Below are positions 14,394 through 20,346 of a stretch of 20,346 bases of DNA, piece by piece (positions within the stretch are counted from its first letter, which is position 1; each line of letters begins with the position of its first letter). A program made the position numbers and the translations under genes. The stretch is taken from contig CAZIPT010000034.1 of assembly GCA_964541375.1 (NCBI GenBank), positions 1 through 20,346 on the forward strand, given 5' to 3'. The notes beneath the pieces were generated by a model. It worked only from the letters and a program-made list of their open reading frames with translations. It was not told the DNA's origin and ran no database searches. This stretch comes from JBAXEO01 sp964541375. Lineage in GTDB: Bacteria; Actinomycetota; Coriobacteriia; Anaerosomatales; JAAXUF01.

Positions 14394-15065
14394 TCAGATG
14401 AGCCCGAATCCCGAAAGAGCTTTGAAGAGGAACCAGGTGCCAAACACCGCGCCCAAGATGATCGTGATCACTCGATTTTTGTCCGAGATCCAGTCGGCGA
14501 AGCGTCCCAGGACGTCCGCCGAGCCACTGGGCGAAACGGCCGCAAAGCAGACAATGGCCAGATTGATCGAGAGGGCCAGCGTCACGAACACAACGAATGT
14601 CAGTACTGACGACCGGGTCGTCATGTTGGCTTCCTCGATCGCTCCGATTGCGCCCAGGGTGAACACCCAGAACTTGGGAGAGATGGCGACGTAGCCCGCG
14701 CCGAACCCAAATGCTGCGAGCGGGGTCATCGAGCCGACTCTCTTCATCCACCTTGGCGGAGGCGCGTCTATGTCCTCCTCGGCGAATGCCTGCTTGGCGG
14801 CGGTGGCGTAGAGGAGAACGGCGATTACGAGCAGCAAGACCGATGCGGCGATTCCAGGGCCGGAATCTGCGGAGCCGGCGGCGACGCCGGAGAACACCCA
14901 GCCGAATAGGACGCCCTGGAGCAATCGGATCGCCGCCATACCTGCCACCCACGAGGCCGCCGCGCGCAGTGATGAGCGAAGTAGCGCGATGGTGATGACG
15001 ATCTGAACCGGAACGACTGCGCTTCCGATCGTAAGCGGTATGAGGGTCGTCCAGAGGCTGGTCAA
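14394..15065 (-). CDS. GAP/SfLAP-like (LysE-superfamily) integral membrane protein
   Basis: A 223-residue protein with about six membrane helices and little else. It opens TSLWTTLIPLTIGSAVVPVQ, continues with VAGMAAIRLLQGVLFG, and has SPKFWVFTLGAIGAIEEA in the middle. This pattern resembles the GAP (glycopeptidolipid or sulfolipid addressing) family of actinobacteria, related to LysE exporters; transport of a lipid or small metabolite is the usual guess. I set the start at TTG 15065 because GAGGAAG lies 7 bases upstream and the protein then begins at its first helix; an ATG-led extension to 15212 would add 49 hydrophilic residues with no SD. It is convergent with the preceding gene and divergent from msrB. 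Confidence 0.62.
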   Translation of the reverse strand: MTSLWTTLIPLTIGSAVVPVQIVITIALLRSSLRAAASWVAGMAAIRLLQGVLFGWVFSGVAAGSADSGPGIAASVLLLVIAVLLYATAAKQAFAEEDIDAPPPRWMKRVGSMTPLAAFGFGAGYVAISPKFWVFTLGAIGAIEEANMTTRSSVLTFVVFVTLALSINLAIVCFAAVSPSGSADVLGRFADWISDKNRVITIILGAVFGTWFLFKALSGFGLI

Positions 15066-15119
15066 GCTAGTACTTCCTCGGCATAGAGGTCCAGGAGGCC
15101 CGGCAGGGTCATCGTCCAC

Positions 15120-15146
15120 AGCATAGTGGATGTCTACCCGTGTCAT
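15120..15146 (-). promoter_or_regulatory. Candidate promoter for the GAP-like membrane protein
   Basis: On the minus strand ATGACA (15141-15146) and TATGCT (15120-15125) lie 15 bases apart, slightly short for a vegetative promoter. They sit about 55 bases before the TTG start. The remainder of the 207-base divergent gap (15066-15272) shows nothing else I can support. Confidence 0.28.
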
Positions 15147-15272
15147 CCCGGTACCGCCGCGCGTCTCGTGTGCCCGATTCTCGAACGGCCGTGCTCCAGG
15201 GGAGTGCTCCATCGGGGTACCTACTGAGAGGAAGGCCTCGTCAGGGAGGCCTGGATTCGAGAGGACCAGCCA

Positions 15273-15671
15273 ATGCGCGACCGGCTCACACGCACCGACG
15301 ACGAATGGCGTGTTCTCCTGACCGCCGAGCAGTTCCGGGTCCTGCGCCGTGCCGGCACCGAGCCGGCGTTCTCGGGTGCCCTCACCGATATGGCCGAGGA
15401 GGGCACCTACGTCTGTGCGGGCTGTGGCTCTACGCTGTTCTCATCTGCGGCGAAGTTTCACTCGGGTTGCGGCTGGCCGAGCTTCTGGGAGCCGATCGAA
15501 CCGGAGGCGGTGACTCAGCACGTCGACAATCAATTCGGGATGCGGCGGGTCGAGGTGAGGTGCGCGGTCTGTGATGGACATCTCGGGCATGTCTTTACGG
15601 ACGGACCTAAGCCGACCGGACTCAGATACTGCATCAACTCGGTGTCGATCGCATTCGAGCCTTCGGCATGA
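15273..15671 (+). CDS. msrB: Peptide-methionine (R)-S-oxide reductase
   Basis: Cytosolic repair enzyme reducing methionine-R-sulfoxide in proteins. The 132 residues form a complete single-domain MsrB. Zinc-binding pairs are CAGC (C48, C51) and CAVC (C97, C100). SGCGWPSFW, GHLGHVFTDGPKPTGLRYCINS and the catalytic Cys (C120, in RYCIN) match the family throughout. GAGAGG lies 9 bases before the ATG. The next gene starts 45 bases after the stop, so it may be co-transcribed with the copper module, which would fit oxidative damage caused by copper; the spacing does not prove it. Confidence 0.95.
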   Translation: MRDRLTRTDDEWRVLLTAEQFRVLRRAGTEPAFSGALTDMAEEGTYVCAGCGSTLFSSAAKFHSGCGWPSFWEPIEPEAVTQHVDNQFGMRRVEVRCAVCDGHLGHVFTDGPKPTGLRYCINSVSIAFEPSA

Positions 15672-15716
15672 AGTTTGCGTTGGCAAGCACCGTAGTCTGT
15701 GTTCTGAAGGGACACG

Positions 15717-16079
15717 ATGTTTGCTGGTGCCAACAATCGCAGGGTAGCCATGGCGCTGGTCGTCATGATGGCGGTCGTCGCGATCGCCATACCGACCTGC
15801 ACCATGATCGGCTGTGACATGGGCATGAGCGGCGGAATGCCGTACATGCCCTCCGGAACCGGCATCTTCAACGCGTGTTCCGGCGAGTGGGTCACGAGCA
15901 CCGGGCCTGCTGGAATCCTTCCCAGCGGCTTGGAGAACATCGTGCTCGCCCTGGGCGCGTTCGTTGTGGCCGTCGCCGTCACCCTGGCGCCTCGCGAGGC
16001 GACATCGTTGGTGCACGTTCTGGCCGCCGAACCGCCCCCGCCACCCGAGGATCCCCTGGGGCAGCGCACCCGCATCTGA
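15717..16079 (+). CDS. Small Cys/Met-rich two-helix membrane protein, unknown function
   Basis: I do not recognise a named family. The 120 residues show an N-terminal helix (about 9-26), a loop with three cysteines and six methionines (from PTCTMIGCDMGMSGGMPYM to FNACSG, about residues 26-55), a second helix (about 72-90) and a short tail with a PPPPPE stretch. Clustered Cys and Met in a probably extracytoplasmic loop are typical of copper or silver ligands. AAGGGA lies 4 bases before the ATG. It lies between msrB and the TauE-cupredoxin gene, all on one strand, which supports a role in metal handling. A short pro-metal chaperone or assembly factor is a reasonable guess, not a finding. Confidence 0.65.
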   Translation: MFAGANNRRVAMALVVMMAVVAIAIPTCTMIGCDMGMSGGMPYMPSGTGIFNACSGEWVTSTGPAGILPSGLENIVLALGAFVVAVAVTLAPREATSLVHVLAAEPPPPPEDPLGQRTRI

Positions 16080-16134
16080 TCAGCTCCTCGTGACCGCCGA
16101 AACCGCGCATTCGCGTGTCGGCGGCGATGACGCG

Positions 16135-16152
16135 TACCCTGTGTTCGGGGTA
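16135..16152 (+). promoter_or_regulatory. CsoR-like inverted repeat before the copper genes
   Basis: TACCC (16135-16139) and GGGGTA (16147-16152) form a G/C-tract inverted repeat 33 bases before the GTG start of the TauE-cupredoxin gene. Copper-sensing CsoR operators have TACCC...GGGTA half-sites, but normally with a shorter centre than here. No csoR gene is in the window. Confidence 0.3.
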
Positions 16153-16184
16153 TGCACCGCCCCTTCTCACGAGGAGACTCAACC

Positions 16185-17399
16185 GTGTCTGCACTGTTCC
16201 TATCAATGTTCGTTCTAGGGCTCGCCACGAGTCTGCACTGCATCGGCATGTGCGGACCGATGGTCGTGACCTATGCGGTCAAGGGCGAGGAAGACGGCCC
16301 CTGGCACAAGAAGCTCGTGCCGAATCTGGCCTACCAGGGCGCCAAGATCACCAGCTATGTGATCGTGGGACTCGCTCTGGGTGCGATCGGCTCGGCATTC
16401 AACCTCAATGGCATACGGCCTTGGATCATGTTTGCGGCCGGAGCCTTCATGATCATTCTCGGACTCGGCATGACCGGGAAGGTCCCATGGGCTGCTCGCC
16501 TGACGCCCCGCCCGCCCAAGTTCCTGATCACTTCGCTGTCGAACCTGCGCCGCAAGGCCAAGACCGATGCCGACCAGGGTGAGAGCACGCTTGCCACGCC
16601 CGTGGCCTTCGGGCTGCTGACCGGGCTGATGCCGTGTGCTCCACTCCAAGGCGCCGAGATTGCCGCGGCGGCTACTGGAAGCGTCCTGCTGGGTGGAACC
16701 GCGATGCTCGCTTTTGGCCTTGGAACGATGCCGCTGATGCTTGCGTTCGGTACGGCGTCGAGCTTTATCCCCAAGGACTGGAAGCACCGCCTGAGCATCA
16801 TGCTGGCGGTCGTGGTCATGATCTTCGGACTCGTGTTCATCAACCGCGCGGCCATGCTTGTGGGCTCGCCCGTCACCTTCAATACCGTCCAGAACGCGGT
16901 TGTGGGCGGCAGCAGCACGAGTTCGGCAACCCCCGCGGCGGCGTACAAGACCGGCGCCGACGGCGTGGTCGAGGTGCCGTTCTCGATCATCAACACCAAG
17001 TACGTCCCCGACACGGTGAACATCCCTGCCGACAAGCCCGTCCGGCTGCTGCTCGATCGGCAGGAGGACGTTGCCTGTTCAGACCGGCTGGTGATCAAAC
17101 AGCTGGGTATCGACGTTGCGCTCGCCCCCAACGCGGTGACCACCATCAATCTGCCGGCTACCCCAGCGGGTACCTACTCAATGACGTGCGGGATGGGCAT
17201 GATGTCCGGACAGCTCGTTGTCGGCGGAGCGTCCGCTGGCGGCAGCACTTCAGGTTCGCCGCTGCTGTGGCTCCTGATAGCGGTTGTCGCCGGAGCCGGA
17301 GCCGTATACCTTGCTCGGCGCAAGCCGGAACCGAAGAACAGCGCGAGGCCAGCCGCGAAATCGGGCGGTAAGGCGTCAGCGAAGAAGCGCAAGTCCTGA
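16185..17399 (+). CDS. TauE/SafE-type (DsbD_2) membrane protein fused to a C-terminal cupredoxin domain
   Basis: A 404-residue protein in two parts. Residues 1 to about 230 are a DsbD_2/TauE-like membrane domain of about six helices, with the HCIGMCGP motif (C19, C23) in the first helix and TGLMPCAPLQGAE (C151) in its pseudo-repeat. Residues about 255-355 form a cupredoxin-like domain, VEVPFSIINTKYVPDTVNI to TYSMTCGMGMMSGQLVV, with likely copper ligands in VACSD and CGMGMM. A final helix (about 362-380) and a Lys-rich tail anchor it again. I choose GTG 16185 with GAGGAG 8 bases upstream rather than the ATG at 16152, which lacks an SD. It probably moves copper or electrons across the membrane near the cupredoxin and CopA encoded downstream; the exact task is inferred. 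Confidence 0.85.
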   Translation: MSALFLSMFVLGLATSLHCIGMCGPMVVTYAVKGEEDGPWHKKLVPNLAYQGAKITSYVIVGLALGAIGSAFNLNGIRPWIMFAAGAFMIILGLGMTGKVPWAARLTPRPPKFLITSLSNLRRKAKTDADQGESTLATPVAFGLLTGLMPCAPLQGAEIAAAATGSVLLGGTAMLAFGLGTMPLMLAFGTASSFIPKDWKHRLSIMLAVVVMIFGLVFINRAAMLVGSPVTFNTVQNAVVGGSSTSSATPAAAYKTGADGVVEVPFSIINTKYVPDTVNIPADKPVRLLLDRQEDVACSDRLVIKQLGIDVALAPNAVTTINLPATPAGTYSMTCGMGMMSGQLVVGGASAGGSTSGSPLLWLLIAVVAGAGAVYLARRKPEPKNSARPAAKSGGKASAKKRKS

Positions 17400-17473
17400 C
17401 CTACGAACCGCCTAGATTCCCGGCGAAGAAGGGCGATGGAGTTCTGATGACTGACACAAAGGAGCTAGACAAC

Positions 17474-18055
17474 ATGACAGACACGACGAGTACCAAGAGC
17501 AGCGACGCACTGAGGTGGGCCCTGATCATAGGTCTTGTCCTCGTGGCATTCTTTGGCGCGTACCGGTTCGCCTCGGCACGCACCGGGCAAACGGGGAAGG
17601 GAGCGGCAGGGCTCGCCGGAGCCGTTGGATCGACGGCCTCCTCGACCGGAGGGCAGTCGGCCGCCGGCTCGCCAGGAGCTGCGGGGGCCGCAGGTGCTGC
17701 AGGCTCCGGCGCCGGCTGCGCGTGCTGCGGAGGCGGCGGAGCTCCGACTGCGAACGGCGTGACCGGACCGCCGACCAGCGGCACGGCGGCGGTAGCGGGC
17801 GGCGTCCAGAAGATCTCAGTCGACGTGACGACCGTCTACAACCCCAACACCATCAAGCTCAAGGCGGGAATCCCCGCTGAGATCACTTTCAGCCAGGCGC
17901 AGGGTTGCACGCAGGTCGTGCAGTCCGCCGATCTTGGTTTCTCAGAGGACCTCTCGGCGGGTCCCAAGACCGTCAAGATCAAGGGATTGCAGCCCGGAAC
18001 CTACGCGTTCTCGTGCGGCATGAACATGGTTCACGGCCAGATAGTCGTCGAGTAA
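17474..18055 (+). CDS. Membrane-anchored cupredoxin-domain protein
   Basis: A 193-residue protein with an N-terminal anchor helix (about 13-32). A Gly/Ala/Ser-rich linker (about 40-100) contains the cluster CACC (C82, C84, C85). The C-terminal cupredoxin fold (about 112-193) has VYNPNTIKLKAGIPAEI, GCTQVV and the ligand-rich end TYAFSCGMNMVHGQIVVE. The fold is paralogous to the one in the preceding gene. ATG 17474 has AAAGGAG 9 bases upstream; an in-frame ATG at 17447 also has a GGAG and would add nine residues (MTDTKELDN) that echo the start of the shorter form (MTDTTSTKS). It lies 74 bases after the TauE-cupredoxin gene and 18 bases before copA, so it is part of the operon and probably buffers or hands over copper outside the membrane. 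Confidence 0.87.
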   Translation: MTDTTSTKSSDALRWALIIGLVLVAFFGAYRFASARTGQTGKGAAGLAGAVGSTASSTGGQSAAGSPGAAGAAGAAGSGAGCACCGGGGAPTANGVTGPPTSGTAAVAGGVQKISVDVTTVYNPNTIKLKAGIPAEITFSQAQGCTQVVQSADLGFSEDLSAGPKTVKIKGLQPGTYAFSCGMNMVHGQIVVE

Positions 18056-18073
18056 GGGCGGGCGAGGATACCG

Positions 18074-20346
18074 ATGCCTGACAACACGCCCAATGTGGTG
18101 ATTCGGCTTCGCGTCGAAGGGATGCGTTGCCACACTTGCGAGCAGAAGCTCACAGCGTGGCTCGGCGACATCGACGGCGTCCACAGCGTGGACGCGAGTC
18201 ACGCCGAGAATATGGTCATCATCACGGCAGACGATGACGTCGCGATCGAGGATATGCTGAAGGCGATCGTGCACGCGGGGTTCATTCCCGGCGCGCCCGT
18301 GGTCGCGGACGGCGAGCACGATCTGGCTATCGTCGACATGCCCATCGAGGCCGAGCGGTCCGACGAAGCCATTGCCAAGGCGCTTGCCGAAGCGGTAGCG
18401 ATCGTTACCGGCGCAGGTGCGCGGCAGCTTGAGATGGACGTCGGCGAAACCCCCAAGTTCGCGACAGCACCACAGCCGAATGTCGCTGCACCCGAGCCTG
18501 AGGCCGCGCCGCCTGTGCCCAGTGTCGTTCCGGTCGCGCCCGTGCCGCCAAGCGCGGTGGTCGCACCGACGGCCGAGTCCGCCGAGCCGGTCAGCGCATC
18601 CGCTCCCGGTCCTGAGCCTATGGCTCCAAAGCGGTACCGCCGTCTCACGCTGCGGTCCATGGGCATGCACTGCCAAGCGTGCGAGAAGCTCGTGACGATG
18701 CAGGCGCTCCAGGTTGAAGGCGTCGCGGCTGCTACAGGCGACGCGGCGGCGGAGACCGTTACCGTCTACCTGGACAGGGAAGTCCCCTTGGACGAGCTAT
18801 CGGCGGCGGTCCTGGCCGCAGGTTTCACTCCCGGGACGCCCTTCGTTCTGGGTGTCGGGTTTGCCAGCGAGCTCCCGGGTTCCACGCCGGTGGCTGCCGC
18901 CGTGGTGCCCGCTGCGGCTGCGGAAGCGACCCCGGTAGCAGATGCCCCGGCTCGGTCGGCGGAGTCCGCCTCAGTTGTGGCAGCGCCAATCGCAGTCGCC
19001 GGCGCCGTGGTTGCTGACACGGCCGCTTCGGCAGCCATCGTCGAGGAAACCGCGTGCCCGGTACTGCCGCCCGGTTTCGACGACGTCGATGCCGAGAAGG
19101 CCGAACCGGCTGCGGCGTCCGGCCCCGTACGAGACGCCACCTTTGCCATCGGCGGCATGACCTGTGCGTCGTGCTCGGCGATCATAGAGAAGGTGCTGGG
19201 CAAGACGGCCGGCATCCACTCGGCAGTCGTGAACCTGGCTACCGAGAAGCTCAACGTCACCTACGATCCCGCCGTCATCGACACAGACGGCATCATCTCG
19301 ACCGTGAGCGGCATCGGCTACACGGCGATGCTGCTCGGCGCTCCTGCTACCGCCGCCGAGGCGCCGGGCAAGGTCACGCTCGCGCTGCTCGGAATGACGT
19401 GTTCGTCGTGCGCGACGGTCATTGAGAAGACGCTCGGCAAGGTTGCGGGCGTCAAGTCGGCTACGGTTAACCTAGCCGCCAACACCGGCACCGTCGAGTT
19501 CGACCCCAACGTGGTCGGCATCGACGAGCTCATCGGCGCCGTTCGCGGCGCTGGCTACGACGCGCTGGTCAAGGTCGAGCAGATTCCGGGCACCGCCGAG
19601 ACGGTCGACGTGCAGGCCGAGGCGCAGGCCAAGGCGTACAAGCACGAGGTGTTCATGTTCTGGTTCGCGGTGGCCTTCTCGGTACCGCTGCTCATCATCG
19701 CGATGGTTCCGCCGTTCATGGAGCTGATTCCGCTCAAGGTCTCCGAGCTGCTCGCCACCACGCTGGGCGGCGCGTGGGATCCCATGATGGTTCAGAAGTA
19801 CATGATGTTCCTGCTTGCCACGCCGGTTCAGTTCTACGCCGGCGCGCGGTTCTACAAGGGCGCGTGGCATGCCATCAAACGCGGGTCGGGGAACATGGAC
19901 CTGCTCGTGGCGATCGGCACCTCAGCAGCCTACTTCTATTCACTCGCGGCCACCTTCGTGCCCGCTGTCGAGATGGAGCCGGCGTTCTACGAGACGTCGG
20001 CGCTGCTGATCATGTTCGTGCTGCTCGGCAAGTTGCTTGAGGCGCGCGCCAAGGGCCGCACCTCAGATGCGATCAAGAAGCTGATGGGCCTTGCGGCCAA
20101 GACCGCGCGTGTCGTGCGCGGGGGAGATGAGATCGACATCCCCGTCGAGCAGGTAGTCGTCGGCGATCTGGTGGTCGTGCGACCGGGCGAGAAGGTGCCG
20201 GTCGACGGCGTGCTGACCGAGGGCTCCTCGGCGGTCGACGAATCGATGCTCACTGGCGAGTCGCTGCCGGTCGAGAAGAACGTCGGCGACGCCGTTATCG
20301 GCGCCACGATGAACAAGCTTGGCAGCTTCCGCTTCCGGGCGACCAA
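18074..20346 (+). CDS. copA: Copper-translocating P-type ATPase with four HMA domains, C-terminus cut off by window edge
   Basis: A P1B-type ATPase open to the window end, about 757 residues visible without a stop. Four heavy-metal-associated domains carry CxxC pairs at C19/C22 (GMRCHTCE), C200/C203 (GMHCQACE), C364/C367 (GMTCASC) and C443/C446 (GMTCSSC). Long Ala/Pro/Val linkers separate the first two (about 126-185) and the second and third (about 270-352). Membrane helices begin near residue 522; NMDLLVAIGTSAAYFYS, LGKLLEARAKGRTSDAIKKLMGL and the actuator-domain TGES (727-730) are in place. The CPC, DKTGT and HP motifs lie beyond the window, so Cu(I) specificity is inferred from HMA type and context. 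GAGG lies 6 bases before the ATG. Bacterial CopA usually has one or two HMA domains. Confidence 0.93.
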   Translation, partial: MPDNTPNVVIRLRVEGMRCHTCEQKLTAWLGDIDGVHSVDASHAENMVIITADDDVAIEDMLKAIVHAGFIPGAPVVADGEHDLAIVDMPIEAERSDEAIAKALAEAVAIVTGAGARQLEMDVGETPKFATAPQPNVAAPEPEAAPPVPSVVPVAPVPPSAVVAPTAESAEPVSASAPGPEPMAPKRYRRLTLRSMGMHCQACEKLVTMQALQVEGVAAATGDAAAETVTVYLDREVPLDELSAAVLAAGFTPGTPFVLGVGFASELPGSTPVAAAVVPAAAAEATPVADAPARSAESASVVAAPIAVAGAVVADTAASAAIVEETACPVLPPGFDDVDAEKAEPAAASGPVRDATFAIGGMTCASCSAIIEKVLGKTAGIHSAVVNLATEKLNVTYDPAVIDTDGIISTVSGIGYTAMLLGAPATAAEAPGKVTLALLGMTCSSCATVIEKTLGKVAGVKSATVNLAANTGTVEFDPNVVGIDELIGAVRGAGYDALVKVEQIPGTAETVDVQAEAQAKAYKHEVFMFWFAVAFSVPLLIIAMVPPFMELIPLKVSELLATTLGGAWDPMMVQKYMMFLLATPVQFYAGARFYKGAWHAIKRGSGNMDLLVAIGTSAAYFYSLAATFVPAVEMEPAFYETSALLIMFVLLGKLLEARAKGRTSDAIKKLMGLAAKTARVVRGGDEIDIPVEQVVVGDLVVVRPGEKVPVDGVLTEGSSAVDESMLTGESLPVEKNVGDAVIGATMNKLGSFRFRAT

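Noticed and set aside
13876..14952. A 358-codon minus-strand open frame.
   Set aside because: It crosses two convergent genes with clear protein features and is Arg/Gly-rich without motifs.
15530..16249. A 239-codon minus-strand open frame over msrB and the small membrane protein.
   Set aside because: MsrB is unambiguous on the plus strand, and the antisense frame shows only Arg/Thr/Ala-rich sequence.
18440..19130. Ala/Pro/Val-rich stretches in copA as tandem DNA repeats or a frameshifted region.
   Set aside because: The reading frame is continuous from 18074 to the window end and I see no repeating unit; these are low-complexity protein linkers.
1..20346. A CRISPR array, tRNA, rRNA, insertion sequence or defence system.
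   Set aside because: No regularly spaced repeats, transposase motifs, structural RNA sequences or recognisable defence genes were seen on either strand.

Overview
The window is a GC-rich, densely packed bacterial chromosome segment with frequent GTG and TTG starts, clear Shine-Dalgarno (SD) sequences and 4-bp gene overlaps. A GAP/SfLAP-like membrane protein, purine genes with Gram-positive-like motifs and a type IV pilin suggest a deep-branching actinobacterium (for example Coriobacteriia or relatives). That assignment is inference from gene style, not from a marker gene. I see no IS element, tRNA, rRNA, CRISPR array or prophage, and no gene-free stretch longer than about 275 bases.

Positions 1-5881, minus strand: a six-gene ABC exporter operon of the YbhGFSR type. 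In transcription order it holds two HlyD-like membrane fusion proteins, an ATPase, two ABC-2 permeases and a second ATPase cut by the left edge. Several genes overlap or nearly touch. A candidate promoter overlapped by an inverted repeat (5940-5981) lies in front of it.

Positions 6157-12485, plus strand: housekeeping genes. These are purA, a membrane GT2 glycosyltransferase, purD, a HemW/HemN-like radical SAM protein and purE. Together purA, purD and purE cover three steps of purine synthesis; the other two genes have no obvious link to them.

Positions 12538-15065: an orphan type IV pilin-like protein, then a 408-aa LOR/SDH-family (TIGR00300-like) protein, a predicted ornithine cyclodeaminase. 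In front of the latter is a strongly structured leader: a perfect 15-bp inverted repeat forms a nested hairpin, and an upstream segment is complementary to the SD sequence. This is the best candidate in the window for an undescribed element, a cis-acting RNA switch. A convergent GAP/LysE-like membrane protein follows on the minus strand.

Positions 15273-20346, plus strand: a probable copper and redox module. It contains msrB, a small Cys/Met-rich membrane protein, a TauE/SafE-type (DsbD_2) membrane protein fused to a cupredoxin domain, a membrane-anchored cupredoxin with a Cys-Ala-Cys-Cys linker, and a CopA-type P1B ATPase running off the right edge. The CopA has four N-terminal metal-binding (HMA) domains, two of them in an unusual duplicated N-terminal module. 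A CsoR-like inverted repeat lies before the TauE-cupredoxin gene. The set reads as a copper relay from extracytoplasmic cupredoxins to or from the membrane ATPase.
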